The position numbers were made by a program, and so were the translations under genes. Of a DNA stretch of 22,126 bases, positions 7,931 to 16,247 are shown piece after piece. The notes under the pieces were generated by a model. It made no database searches, was not told the origin of the DNA, and was given only the letters and a program-made list of their open reading frames with translations. Source of the stretch: Rhodospirillaceae bacterium (lineage in GTDB: Bacteria; Pseudomonadota; Alphaproteobacteria; UBA8366; GCA-2717185); assembly GCA_002717185.1 (NCBI GenBank), contig PBDC01000106.1, positions 1 through 22,126 on the forward strand, in the 5' to 3' direction. Positions within the stretch are counted from its first letter, which is position 1. Every line of letters begins with the position of its first letter.

Positions 7931-8173
7931 GAGGAGGATGTGCGTGTGGCGTGGGAAAGCCTTCTAACGGTGCGGCGGCGGGTAGATCTTCTAAACAACG
8001 CAGTCAATCTGGCAATGGAGGTGTTCAACGCAAAGAAACGGCTTCGGGAAGCGGGCAACGAGACTTAGCTTAACGCGTTCGATGCGGAGCGGGAGGTGTT
8101 TAGCGCGCATATCAACCAGATCTCGGCCGAGTTCGACGCGCGTATCGCGTCCTACCTGTTAGCCGCCGCACTG
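7931..8173 (+). pseudogene. Remnant of a TolC-family outer-membrane channel (C-terminal part)
   Basis: From 7931 the frame reads EEDVRVAWESLLTVRRRV, then NAVNLAMEVFNAKKRLREAG. After an in-frame TAG (8066-8068) it continues as LNAFDAEREVFSAHINQIS and FDARIASYLLAAAL. This is the last long coiled-coil helix pair of a TolC/LapE-type channel (compare the usual REAGKET-x-LNVLDAE pattern). The amber stop falls where Gln (CAG) or a similar residue is common, suggesting a C-to-T change. The N-terminal two thirds of the channel are absent. After about 8173 the frame stays open to TAA at 8246-8248 without recognisable homology. Confidence 0.68.
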
Positions 8174-8297
8174 GTATGCTTACACCCGCGGTCCTTGGTC
8201 TCACAGGGAAGTAAACGCTTTTCTTTTCTGCTATCCCCGCAATACTAAAACTTGCTGATTGTACAGCTGGGGCAAAACGCCTCTGGGGGATCTACAC

Positions 8298-9764
8298 ATG
8301 AATGGTCGAACTTTTGATCATCGACGGTATGTGATGGTTGGATACGTGGCACTGACGCTATTGGTAGCCGGTTGCAGTGATGCTCCGGGTTTGGATGCGG
8401 TCACCGGACTGTTCTCGTCCGATAGGGACCAGGGCGTAACTGCCTTGACTGCCAGTGTTGGAGAACCGGCTTTGAAGCGATCGATAAAATTTACCGTTGG
8501 TGATCGCTATACCTTCGATAATCCAGTCGAACGTTGGGAAGTCGTTGCCGTCAGGGGCGAGAAAGTTTACTGGCGTAGTGATTTCGGCGAACGGCAGGTT
8601 ACGGGTTTCAATCCGCTTTTGCCGCCACAGGAATGGTCTAGCCGAAAGCTCGGTAAAGGCCGACGTTTGATTCGGGACAAAGAAGGAGCGCTGTTTCCAA
8701 TGAAGGTCGGTGCCACGATGAAATTTCGTTCGACGGTTACGACTGACAGGCCACCCTTTGGCTGGGAGCACAATTGGGCTTGCGAGGTTACTGGTAAGGA
8801 AATGGTCAAGACGCTGGGCGGCCCGTTCGATACATTCGTGGTGGCATGCGGCCACAAACGACAAAAAGTTGTCACTTATCACTACGCACCAAAGGTAGGG
8901 AACTATCTGGTTCGCCGAGTGAAGAGCCCCGATGATGATTTGGATACCGTGCGTAATATGCTTTCTTTAGAACGTGCGGACGGTACGTTTGTAGCCGGTA
9001 TCGGGGCTGACAGGTCCGTCACGACGCCGAAGATTGCTGCGCGAAGGAATGCGGCAGCTTCCCAGCCTGTTAGCCCGTCAATTACAACCGATGTGACGGT
9101 GCGGGACGCTGTCGCGTCCCTGACATTGTCGGAGCCGAATTTCGGACGACGCGCGACATCGCCTACAACAATGCAAACAAGCGGCGTCAAGACTTCTCCT
9201 ACTGTAAGCCTGGCATCGGTAGCACAGGCAATCAGACAGCCAACGAAAAACCGCAAAGCCGTTGCCAAGCCGACCGGCCCCAAACTCAAGTATGCAAGAA
9301 AATATGGTGCTGTTCCGCGCGCTCCGGTTGTTGGCCCTAGGGTGGCAGCTACCGACAAAAAAATTGCGGCACGAGCGCGTGTTCCGGTTCCAGCCGTCCG
9401 TGCCAAGCCGATGCCTGAGACGGGGCGCGTTCCGCCACCGCCTGTGTCCGTTAAGGCCGCGCCAACGCAGCCAAGACATTTGGCCGCACTCGCTACCGCA
9501 ACGGCCCTTCCGCGGACGCCGGTGGGCGGCTCGATATATCTTGCATCCTATCGCAGTGAAGCCGCAGCGAAGCAGGGCTGGCTCGCTTTCAAGGATAAGC
9601 ACGGCGATCTTTTGAATGAATTGGGACCCGAGTTTCGAAAAGTTGATGTTACAGGAAAGGGAGCCTACTACAGTCTATATGCAGGACCTCTGTCCGCCGA
9701 TTTGATCGCAGGCTTATGCCGCAAGTTGAACCGCCGCGGTGTTTTCTGCGCGCCGGCGAGTTGA
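8298..9764 (+). CDS. Lipoprotein with C-terminal SPOR domain
   Basis: This is a 488-residue predicted envelope lipoprotein. A basic start (GRTFDHRRY) and a hydrophobic segment end in the lipobox LVAGC with Cys26. Residues about 60-225 form an unfamiliar beta-rich region with two cysteines (Cys162, Cys184) that might pair. Residues about 235-410 are a Pro/Ala/Lys/Arg-rich linker, suited to crossing the periplasm or peptidoglycan. The last 75 residues (SIYLASYRSEAAAKQGW to CAPAS) look like a SPOR domain, which binds glycan strands stripped of stem peptides at division sites. The ATG at 8298 was chosen because GGGGGA precedes it by eight bases; the frame is open to a TTG at 8259. It is tail-to-tail with the next gene, three bases apart. 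The lipoprotein and SPOR calls are fairly firm; the middle domain is unknown. Confidence 0.82.
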   Translation: MNGRTFDHRRYVMVGYVALTLLVAGCSDAPGLDAVTGLFSSDRDQGVTALTASVGEPALKRSIKFTVGDRYTFDNPVERWEVVAVRGEKVYWRSDFGERQVTGFNPLLPPQEWSSRKLGKGRRLIRDKEGALFPMKVGATMKFRSTVTTDRPPFGWEHNWACEVTGKEMVKTLGGPFDTFVVACGHKRQKVVTYHYAPKVGNYLVRRVKSPDDDLDTVRNMLSLERADGTFVAGIGADRSVTTPKIAARRNAAASQPVSPSITTDVTVRDAVASLTLSEPNFGRRATSPTTMQTSGVKTSPTVSLASVAQAIRQPTKNRKAVAKPTGPKLKYARKYGAVPRAPVVGPRVAATDKKIAARARVPVPAVRAKPMPETGRVPPPPVSVKAAPTQPRHLAALATATALPRTPVGGSIYLASYRSEAAAKQGWLAFKDKHGDLLNELGPEFRKVDVTGKGAYYSLYAGPLSADLIAGLCRKLNRRGVFCAPAS

Positions 9765-9767
9765 AAT

Positions 9768-10745
9768 TTATGGCGTTGCGTTGAGTTCAAACATGACAAG
9801 CAACGTCCGTTGCTCGCTATTAAAGTTGTCATCTGACACCAGGTAGATAAGCGTTTTGCCATTTTTGCTAACGCGTGCCGCGATCCCTTCGAAATTGTCT
9901 ACGCTCAATGGATATGACAGGTATGCCAATTCCTCTGGGCTTATCAGTTTTGTTGGTTGAATTTCAGCGGTGCGCACCCGAGTCACCCGGATTTTTAGCC
10001 CCGATACGACGCTGAAACTTCGCTCGACGACGGCGATGTCGCAGTTGGGCAGTGTCACCGAACCAGTTGGGCGGAGAGTTGCCTTTGTCTGGTAGCGAAA
10101 AGAAAACCAATCTGACGAAGTCTGGATCCAACCGACGATGCCCGGTCTCTGATCGAATTTTTTTTCTGCGAGAACTAGAAGGCGCCCATCGCAGAGGCGC
10201 GTCATGGCCTCGATACCGCCATTGTCCGAGAGCCGATAAAAGCCGGCCGGCGTTTTCATCGGGGTTGGCAGGCCGGGATACCCACCAATGCGTCTAGTGT
10301 AACGCCAGAGTCGGTGCTTGCGTTCGAAAGAGATGACCAGGCTGTTACCGATGGCTAAGGACTCCGCGTCCCTCAATCTACCTTTGAGCGGTTTACCGTT
10401 AACATCTAGTAGCGGGGTGATTTCGATATTGCGCATGCCGCTGAGGTCGTTCTCTTGATAAGTTAGCGTCGCCGTGACCCAATTCCCTCGATCGGTTACG
10501 GCGTGCATGCGCTGCCCATCTGGCGTGACGTGAAGAGCCGAGAGACCTCCGAAGCGATTATCGGTGCCGGTGATGCTGAAACCGCCGCGCCAAATCAGGC
10601 GGCCGACTGCGATGCGATGAGCGTTTTCCTCATCCAGAACAATCGGGCTCACCTTGTATTGTGATGCTGCCGTCGACAACGCTACTAGGCACATCGCGAT
10701 GGCCACGCAAAGTTTCGGTAACGCGGGTAACAGTAAACGTTTCAT
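9768..10745 (-). CDS. Secreted phytase-like/esterase-like beta-propeller protein
   Basis: The 325-residue product starts with a clear signal peptide (MKRLLLPALPKLCVAIAMCL, cleavage near TAAS), so it is periplasmic or secreted. The mature part matches the 'esterase-like activity of phytase' family (PF13449-type): RFGGLSALHVTPDGQ, AVTDRGNW, RDAESLAIG, GGIEAMTRLCDGRLLVLAE, and near the end VDNFEGIAARVSKNG and YLVSDDNFNSEQRTLLVMFE. These repeated Asp/Glu-rich motifs are typical of its metal-binding propeller. The biochemical role of most family members is unproven. The gene is monocistronic. A perfect 6-3-6 palindrome lies 20 bases upstream of its ATG, and no strong ribosome site is seen. Confidence 0.85.
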   Translation of the reverse strand: MKRLLLPALPKLCVAIAMCLVALSTAASQYKVSPIVLDEENAHRIAVGRLIWRGGFSITGTDNRFGGLSALHVTPDGQRMHAVTDRGNWVTATLTYQENDLSGMRNIEITPLLDVNGKPLKGRLRDAESLAIGNSLVISFERKHRLWRYTRRIGGYPGLPTPMKTPAGFYRLSDNGGIEAMTRLCDGRLLVLAEKKFDQRPGIVGWIQTSSDWFSFRYQTKATLRPTGSVTLPNCDIAVVERSFSVVSGLKIRVTRVRTAEIQPTKLISPEELAYLSYPLSVDNFEGIAARVSKNGKTLIYLVSDDNFNSEQRTLLVMFELNATP

Positions 10746-10764
10746 CTTGACGGTTTGGTATGTG

Positions 10765-10779
10765 TCAACGGAACGTTGA
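10765..10779. promoter_or_regulatory. Perfect inverted repeat TCAACG-GAA-CGTTGA
   Basis: The arms TCAACG (10765-10770) and CGTTGA (10774-10779) are exactly complementary around GAA. The site lies 20 bases upstream of the start of the minus-strand phytase-like gene, within its expected leader or promoter. It could be an operator or a small hairpin; the binding protein is unknown. Confidence 0.3.
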
Positions 10780-10872
10780 GGCGTAGACGGGGAGATTTAA
10801 TTGATACTCGAATGTATGATTCAAGGGTGCCGAGGTGCAAGACAGTGCTTCGTTTGAAGATAATAAGACAGG

Positions 10873-11274
10873 ATGCGAGCGCTAGTTTTATTGTATGCGT
10901 TCTCAGTTGCGGGGATAACGGCGGCAAAAGAGTATGTCCAGTGCCCCCAGTCGTGTCTGTCAATGAATACCGGTCTGGAACGTCGTTCTGCTGCTTGTGA
11001 CAGATTTATCGAGGCAGGAAGCCTCGACCAGTTAAAATTTTTATCGGCACTTTAAGCCCACGGTGTGGCAAGAGTTGATTGCAGTGATCCCTTTAAGGCA
11101 ATAACAGGTTTTAGTCAGGTATTTGGGTTGGGTTCGACTCATTTGAATACTTTGCATAATCGCGGAGTGGCATCTGAGGATGCAGGTCGATTTGCGACAG
11201 CAATGTGCGAAACCGGTGACGCGCTGTTTGTCGATGGTAACTTTCTTTGGCCGAATTGGACTGCAAGGTATTGA
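10873..11274 (+). pseudogene. Probable secreted TPR-repeat protein interrupted by an in-frame stop
   Basis: A frame starting at ATG 10873 opens with a signal-peptide-like stretch (MRALVLLYAFSVAGITAAKE) and continues with a Cys-containing, TPR-like part (ACDRFIEAGSLDQ). TAA at 11053-11055 breaks it. Without changing frame it resumes as AHGVARVDCSDPFKAITGFS, then STHLNTLHNRGVASEDAGRF and ALFVDGNFLWP, which reads like two further tetratricopeptide repeats (LN-LHNRG-A-EDAGRF-A). It ends at TGA 11272-11274. With TAA read as sense it would be about 133 codons. A truncated remnant of a longer TPR protein is most likely; the start has no spaced ribosome site. The repeat resemblance is by eye only. 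Confidence 0.42.
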
Positions 11275-11501
11275 TAATAGGAGTAGCACAGAACGTGGAT
11301 CTTCCCGACGGGAGGAAAATTGCTCGCTTGGCACAGTGGGATTTGTATTACGTCGCCGATACGCAGCAATGCAATATACCAGCCTTCGTCTATGCCGGAG
11401 CAGTGTGCTTCGCTGAGGCCGCTAGTGTGCAAGTGGCGGTAATTGCGCGTAGCTAAGCCGGCAGCCGCGAATAGATTTTCCCTTGCGGCGGCGCGGATCT
11501 C
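11275..11501. other. Intergenic stretch before the oxalate regulator
   Basis: No gene is evident between the TPR remnant and the regulator's promoter. A 69-codon + frame (11247-11456) and a 147-codon minus-strand frame (11139-11582) are open but resemble no family; the latter runs antisense through the promoter and the start of the regulator. Confidence 0.35.
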
Positions 11502-11518
11502 TGGTATTTTGTATACCA
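11502..11518. promoter_or_regulatory. GntR-type operator (TTGTATACCA core)
   Basis: TTGTATACCA at 11509-11518 is a near-perfect palindrome of the TNGTATACNA form bound by FCD-family GntR regulators. A wider pair of arms, TGGTAT (11502-11507) and ATACCA (11513-11518), overlaps it. It sits directly before a perfect -10 box and about 41 bases before the regulator's ATG. A second, weaker copy, TTGGTACAA (11532-11540), lies just after the -10. The position suggests autorepression of the regulator and of the oxalate genes behind it. Confidence 0.6.
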
Positions 11519-11524
11519 CAGGGT

Positions 11525-11530
11525 TATAAT
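11525..11530 (+). promoter_or_regulatory. -10 box TATAAT of the oxalate operon promoter
   Basis: A consensus TATAAT lies 30 bases before the regulator ATG. The -35 at a suitable distance (CTGGTA, 11501-11506, 18-base spacer) is poor, as is common for a regulated promoter, and overlaps the palindromic operator. It would drive the regulator and, through short gaps, the genes that follow. Confidence 0.5.
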
Positions 11531-11559
11531 TTTGGTACAACCTCAGAAAATAGGTGGGT

Positions 11560-12246
11560 ATGGACAGCGTCGAAGCGATCATTCAACCGATCGAGGACGT
11601 ACAAAGTCTGAAAGATCGGACCTATGTATCGCTGAAACAGGCGATTACCGCCATTGATATCTATGCCAATCCAGAAGAGCCACGTCTTGACGAACGCGAA
11701 TTATCATCGCGATTGGGGGTAAGCCGCACGCCGGTCCGCGAGGCGATTGCTCGGTTGGAGCAGGAAGGGTTGGTGCGGATCGCGCCGCGCAAAGGCGTCT
11801 TCGTCGTGCGCAAACCTAAGCAAGAAATCCTGCAAATGATCACTGTTTGGGCCGCTTTGGAAAGTATGGCTGCCCGGCTGATCACGTTGCACGCCAGCGA
11901 AGCAGAAATCGCCTCGCTGAGGATCCTTTTCGCGTCGCCGGTTGGAGATCAGGCGAAGGCCAATATTGATGAATATTCCGACCGCAATATCCGTTTTCAC
12001 CAGGCTATAATTAGCATGAGTAAGTGCGACCTGCTCGTCGATATGGCGGACAATCTGTTCATTCACATGCGGGCGATCCGTGCGAAGACAATTTCAGAGA
12101 ATGATCGAGTTAGTCGCTCGATCATCGATCATATGAACATTATTGAGGCGCTTGAACAGCGGAATACTGAATTGGCCGAAAAATTGGCGCGGCAACACAC
12201 TCTGGATCTCGCCGCGCATGTCGAAAAGAACGTGCACTATTTGTGA
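11560..12246 (+). CDS. GntR-family (FadR/FCD subfamily) transcriptional regulator
   Basis: This 228-residue regulator has an N-terminal winged helix (about 20-85: [20 protein letters not shown], then [19 protein letters not shown]) and an all-helical FCD ligand domain. Its metal/acid-binding residues are visible as Asp in SDRN and His in RFHQAI, DHMNII and RQHTLD. FCD regulators usually sense small organic acids, so oxalate, glyoxylate or a CoA ester is a reasonable guess for the effector. ATG 11560 was preferred, although GTG 11554 in the same frame is possible; AGGTGG overlaps this area. It is followed 34 bases later by oxc on the same strand, and a matching palindrome lies in its promoter, so autoregulation and control of the oxalate operon are likely. 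Confidence 0.9.
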   Translation: MDSVEAIIQPIEDVQSLKDRTYVSLKQAITAIDIYANPEEPRLDERELSSRLGVSRTPVREAIARLEQEGLVRIAPRKGVFVVRKPKQEILQMITVWAALESMAARLITLHASEAEIASLRILFASPVGDQAKANIDEYSDRNIRFHQAIISMSKCDLLVDMADNLFIHMRAIRAKTISENDRVSRSIIDHMNIIEALEQRNTELAEKLARQHTLDLAAHVEKNVHYL

Positions 12247-12280
12247 TAAACGTGCCAGAGCGTGCAAAAGGGAGAGGAAA

Positions 12281-13996
12281 ATGGCGGAACAAGCAGCGGA
12301 TGAAGGAAACCTGACCGACGGTTTCAATCTGGTGATCGACGCGCTCAAGATGAATGGCATCGAGACTATCTACAACGTTCCGGGCATCCCGATCACCGAT
12401 CTGGGGCGCTACATGCAGGCCGCCGGCATGCGGGTTCTGTCGTTCCGGCATGAGCAGAACGCTGGCTACGCCGCTGCGATCGCAGGGTTCCTGACGAAAA
12501 AACCTGGCGTCTGCATGACTGTTTCCGCACCCGGATTCCTTAATGGCTTGACCTCCTTAGCGCATGCGACCACCAACTGTTTCCCGATGATCCTGATTAG
12601 CGGCTCATCGGAGCGTGAGATCGTCGATTTGCAGCAGGGTGACTACGAGGAAATGGATCAGTTGGCTATCGCTAAGCCACTGTGCAAGGCCGCATATAGG
12701 GTCTTGAAAGTGGAAGATATCGGCATCGGTATTGCGCGGGCAATTCGAGCTGCCGTGTCGGGTCGACCAGGCGGCGTTTATCTCGATTTTCCGGCGAAGC
12801 TGTTGGCCCAGGTTATGGAAGCGGATGCGGGCGAGCGCTCGCTGGTAAGGGTAATCGACGCGGCGCCACGCCAAATTCCTGCGCCCGAGGCGGTATCGCG
12901 CGCGTTGCGTGTGCTGAAGGGGGCCGAGCGGCCGCTTATCATACTCGGCAAGGGTGCGGCGTACGCCCAGGCTGACAGCGCGATCCGGATGCTAATCGAA
13001 AGAAGCGGAGTGCCCTACTTGCCCATGAGCATGGCCAAGGGTCTACTACCCGACACGCATCCCCAATCCGCTGGCGCAGCGCGATCGCTCGTCTTGAAAG
13101 AAAGTGACGTGGTGATGCTCATCGGGGCGCGGCTCAATTGGTTGCTCTCGCACGGCAAAGGTCGCACCTGGGGGGATACGCCGAAGAAGTTCATACAGGT
13201 CGATATCGAACCGAATGAAATGGATAGTAATGTCGAGATCGTTGCGCCCGTAGTTGGCGATATTGTGTCTTGCGTGGACCTGTTACTCGATGGAATGGGC
13301 GACGATTGGGCCGCGCCGCCAAAGGAATGGACTGTCGCCGTTCGGGAGAAGGTCGAGACCAACGTTGCGCGGATGGCGCCGCGCCTGCAGAACAACAACG
13401 TGCCGATGGATTTCCACGGTGCGCTCGGCGCCTTGCGCACAATCATCCAGGAAAGGCCAGAGACGATTTTGGTCAATGAGGGCGCAAACACACTCGACTT
13501 CGCGCGCAGCATTATCGATATCTACCAACCCCGGAAGCGGCTCGATGTCGGAACGTGGGGCGTCATGGGCATCGGCATGGGAACGGCGATCGCTGCAGCG
13601 GTGGAGACTAGCCATCCGGTGCTGGCGATCGAGGGCGACAGTGCGTTTGGTTTTTCGGGAATCGAGATTGAGACGATCTGCCGATACAATCTGCCAGTCT
13701 GTATTGTCGTGTTTAACAATGGTGGCATCTACCAAGGGGCAGGCATTAACCCCACCGGTGAAACAGACCCGGCGACTACTGTGTTCGTCAAGGATGCCCG
13801 CTACGACAAGATGATGGAGGCGCTGGGTGGCACTGGAGTGAATGCTACGTCTCCGGACGAGCTGAGCCAGGCCGTAAACGTAGCACTGGATTCGGGACGG
13901 CCAACATTAGTCAATGCCGTTATTGATCCGACGGCCGGCACTGAAAGCGGCCGTATCGGTAACCTTAACCCACAACGGGTCGTGGCGAAGAGGTAA
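12281..13996 (+). CDS. oxc: Oxalyl-CoA decarboxylase
   Basis: The 571-residue protein is a thiamine-diphosphate enzyme that converts oxalyl-CoA to formyl-CoA and CO2 in the cytosol. Long stretches match what I remember of Oxalobacter formigenes Oxc: [27 protein letters not shown] with cofactor-activating Glu58, [39 protein letters not shown] and [12 protein letters not shown]. The ThDP/Mg motif runs from GDSAFGFSG (452-460) to NNGGIY (479-484). The specific [19 protein letters not shown] segment separates it from acetolactate synthase and glyoxylate carboligase. The frame is open upstream to 12143, but ATG 12281 has GGGAGAGG just before it and gives the family length. It lies 34 bp after the regulator and 43 bp before frc. 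Confidence 0.97.
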   Translation: MAEQAADEGNLTDGFNLVIDALKMNGIETIYNVPGIPITDLGRYMQAAGMRVLSFRHEQNAGYAAAIAGFLTKKPGVCMTVSAPGFLNGLTSLAHATTNCFPMILISGSSEREIVDLQQGDYEEMDQLAIAKPLCKAAYRVLKVEDIGIGIARAIRAAVSGRPGGVYLDFPAKLLAQVMEADAGERSLVRVIDAAPRQIPAPEAVSRALRVLKGAERPLIILGKGAAYAQADSAIRMLIERSGVPYLPMSMAKGLLPDTHPQSAGAARSLVLKESDVVMLIGARLNWLLSHGKGRTWGDTPKKFIQVDIEPNEMDSNVEIVAPVVGDIVSCVDLLLDGMGDDWAAPPKEWTVAVREKVETNVARMAPRLQNNNVPMDFHGALGALRTIIQERPETILVNEGANTLDFARSIIDIYQPRKRLDVGTWGVMGIGMGTAIAAAVETSHPVLAIEGDSAFGFSGIEIETICRYNLPVCIVVFNNGGIYQGAGINPTGETDPATTVFVKDARYDKMMEALGGTGVNATSPDELSQAVNVALDSGRPTLVNAVIDPTAGTESGRIGNLNPQRVVAKR

Positions 13997-14039
13997 TCGT
14001 ACCCATTATGGACAACACGCAAGCACGGGAAGTGATGCA

Positions 14040-15284
14040 ATGAGTAAATCGCTAGAAGGGGTTAAAATCCTCGATATGACACATGTCCAGTCAGGTCCTA
14101 CCTGCACACAGTTGCTGGCCTGGTTTGGAGCGGATGTCATCAAGGTGGAGAGACCCGGGGTTGGAGATGCGACACGAGGCCAGCTTCAGGATATTCCAAA
14201 TGTTGACAGCTTGTATTTTACGATGCTGAACAGCAACAAGCGCAGTCTGACGCTGAATACCAAGAGCGATGAAGGCAAAGCGATCTTTACCAAATTGATT
14301 GAGCATTGCGACGTCATGGTGGAAAATTTTGCGCCTGGTGCGCTAGACCGGATGGGCTTTACTTGGGAGCGCATCCAGGAGATCAACCCTCGCATGATCT
14401 ACGCCTCGGTGAAGGGGTTCGGTCCCGGACCGTACGAGGATTGCAAAGTATATGAAAACGTCGCTCAATGTACGGGTGGAGCGGCTTCGACGACTGGTGA
14501 GATTGATAGCGTACCGCTTGTCACGGGTGCGCAAATCGGCGATTCTGGCACGGGCCTGCATCTGGCATTGGGTATTGTGACTGCACTGTTCCACCGCACA
14601 CATTCCGGCAAGGGACAACGCGTGACTTGCGCTATGCAGGATGGGGTATTGAATTTGTGTCGTGTAAAGCTGCGCGATCAGCAGCGCCTCTCGCACGGGC
14701 CGCTGACTGAATATCCACAGTATCCGAATGGCATTTTCGGCGATGCTACACCACGCGCGGGGAATTCATCGGGGGGAGGACAGCCTGGTTGGATCGTCAA
14801 GTGTAAAGGTTGGGAGGTCGATCCGGACGCCTATATCTACATCATCACCCAGGCGGCGGCGTTCGACGGGCTCGCCAAGGTGATCGGCCATGAGGACTGG
14901 CTAGAGGATCCGGATTGGAATTCGCCGAAGGCGCGCCTTCCACGGCTAGAGCGGATGTTTGATGAGATTGAGAAGTGGACCATGACCAAGACGAAATACG
15001 AGGTCATGGAAATTTTGAATCCGCTAAACGTTCCCTGCGGCCCAATTCTAAGCATGAAGGAGTTGGCGGAAGAGAGTTCGCTGCGGGACACAGGGACAAT
15101 TGTCGAAGTCGATCATCCGGAACGGGGTAAATATTTGACGGTTGGCAATCCCATCAAACTATCTGACTCGCCGGCCGATGTGGACCGATCGCCTCTTTTG
15201 GGCGAGCATACGGAAGAGATACTGAATGAGATCGGCCTGAGCACCGCGGAAATCGAGTCATCGAAAATCGCTGGCGCCGTCTAG
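14040..15284 (+). CDS. frc: Formyl-CoA transferase (formyl-CoA:oxalate CoA-transferase)
   Basis: This 414-residue class III CoA-transferase passes CoA from formyl-CoA to oxalate, giving formate and oxalyl-CoA for Oxc. It is close to Oxalobacter Frc over its length: [62 protein letters not shown] and KLRDQQRL. Asp168 in [10 protein letters not shown] is the catalytic aspartate. Position 48 is Gln, as in E. coli YfdW, where Oxalobacter has Trp. The flexible glycine loop reads SGGGQPG (244-250) instead of GGGGQPG, so kinetics may differ from the Oxalobacter enzyme. ATG 14040 was chosen over the upstream open frame because homology starts there and GGGAAG precedes it. It overlaps no neighbour and is clearly co-transcribed with oxc. 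Confidence 0.96.
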   Translation: MSKSLEGVKILDMTHVQSGPTCTQLLAWFGADVIKVERPGVGDATRGQLQDIPNVDSLYFTMLNSNKRSLTLNTKSDEGKAIFTKLIEHCDVMVENFAPGALDRMGFTWERIQEINPRMIYASVKGFGPGPYEDCKVYENVAQCTGGAASTTGEIDSVPLVTGAQIGDSGTGLHLALGIVTALFHRTHSGKGQRVTCAMQDGVLNLCRVKLRDQQRLSHGPLTEYPQYPNGIFGDATPRAGNSSGGGQPGWIVKCKGWEVDPDAYIYIITQAAAFDGLAKVIGHEDWLEDPDWNSPKARLPRLERMFDEIEKWTMTKTKYEVMEILNPLNVPCGPILSMKELAEESSLRDTGTIVEVDHPERGKYLTVGNPIKLSDSPADVDRSPLLGEHTEEILNEIGLSTAEIESSKIAGAV

Positions 15285-15320
15285 GTTGATTGTGAGCAAG
15301 TAAAGGACGAGGGGAAAGGC

Positions 15321-16235
15321 ATGCGAATTATCGTTCATGGGCAACAGGCTTTCGGGGAGGCGGTGCTGAAGGCACTGGTTGATCGAAGCGAGGATATCAT
15401 TGCCGTCTATTGTGCGCCGGACCGGGACGGCCGACCGGATGATCCGATCAAAACGCTGGCGCTTGAGCACGACCTGCCAGTCTATCAACCGAAGAGTTTC
15501 AAAGACCCTGAGGTGTGGGAAGAATGTCGCGCGCTTAAGCCGGATCTAGGTGTTATGGCCTATGTCACAAAATTCGTGCCGGAGGAATTTCTATACATCC
15601 CGAATAAGGGGACGATTCAATATCATCCGTCGTTGCTGCCACTGCATCGCGGGCCGAGTTCGATTAACTGGCCAATTATAATGGGATCTAAGAAAACTGG
15701 GCTCAGTATCTTCTGGCCGGACAACGGGCTCGACACCGGTCCGATCCTTATGCAGAAGGAGACCGAAATCAGCGATACAGACACGTTGGGCTCTGTCTAT
15801 TTCGATCGCCTATTTCCGATGGGTGTCGAAGCGATGATCGAGAGCGTCGATTTGGTGCGCGACGGCAAGGCACCGAAGATCAAACAGGATGAGACTAAGG
15901 CGACCTATGAAAGTTGGTGCCGGGCTGACGATGTGGAGATCGATTGGAGTAAGCCGGTAAACGAAGTTTACGCGCTTATCCGTGGCGCGAACCCGCAGCC
16001 TGGCGCTTGGACGAAGCATAATGGCAAAACACTGCAGATTTTCGACTGCCGTAAGGTGGCCTCGGGCGACGGTACCCCTGGTGAGGTGATCGCGATTAGC
16101 GACGAGGGTATTACGGTGGCCGCCGGCGGCGGCGGTCTGAACCTGCAAAGAGTGCGCCCTGAGGGCGACAAGAAGCTTAAGGCGGCGGACTTTGTATCAG
16201 GCAGCGGAATCGCCGTTGGTGCGAAGCTTGGCTGA
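15321..16235 (+). CDS. Formyltransferase resembling the hydrolase domain of 10-formyl-THF dehydrogenase
   Basis: The 304-residue protein has the two-domain fold of methionyl-tRNA formyltransferase, but its sequence is nearer the N-terminal hydrolase domain of ALDH1L1: MRIIVHGQQAFGEAVLKAL, VYCAPDRDGRPDDP, YHPSLLPLHRGPSSINWPII, LSIFWPDNGLDTGPIL, LFPMGVEAM and IRGANPQPGAWT. Catalytic His102 and Asp138 are kept, while the Asn of the Fmt N-x-H motif is Gln100. A C-terminal OB-like domain (PGEVIAISDEGITVAAGGG) follows. GAGG precedes the ATG. Its place between frc and a gamma-CA gene argues against the housekeeping Fmt role. It may move a formyl group between formyl-CoA and tetrahydrofolate, or release formate from 10-formyl-THF. 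That function is inferred, not known. Confidence 0.85.
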   Translation: MRIIVHGQQAFGEAVLKALVDRSEDIIAVYCAPDRDGRPDDPIKTLALEHDLPVYQPKSFKDPEVWEECRALKPDLGVMAYVTKFVPEEFLYIPNKGTIQYHPSLLPLHRGPSSINWPIIMGSKKTGLSIFWPDNGLDTGPILMQKETEISDTDTLGSVYFDRLFPMGVEAMIESVDLVRDGKAPKIKQDETKATYESWCRADDVEIDWSKPVNEVYALIRGANPQPGAWTKHNGKTLQIFDCRKVASGDGTPGEVIAISDEGITVAAGGGGLNLQRVRPEGDKKLKAADFVSGSGIAVGAKLG

Positions 16236-16247
16236 CCGTTTACAGGT

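Noticed and set aside
11139..11582. 147-codon minus-strand frame opposite the oxalate promoter
   Set aside because: No domain, and it overlaps a strong promoter/operator and the start of the regulator.
12281..13996. Acetolactate synthase or glyoxylate carboligase instead of oxc
   Set aside because: The oxc-specific [20 protein letters not shown] stretch and the adjacent frc make oxalyl-CoA decarboxylase much more likely.
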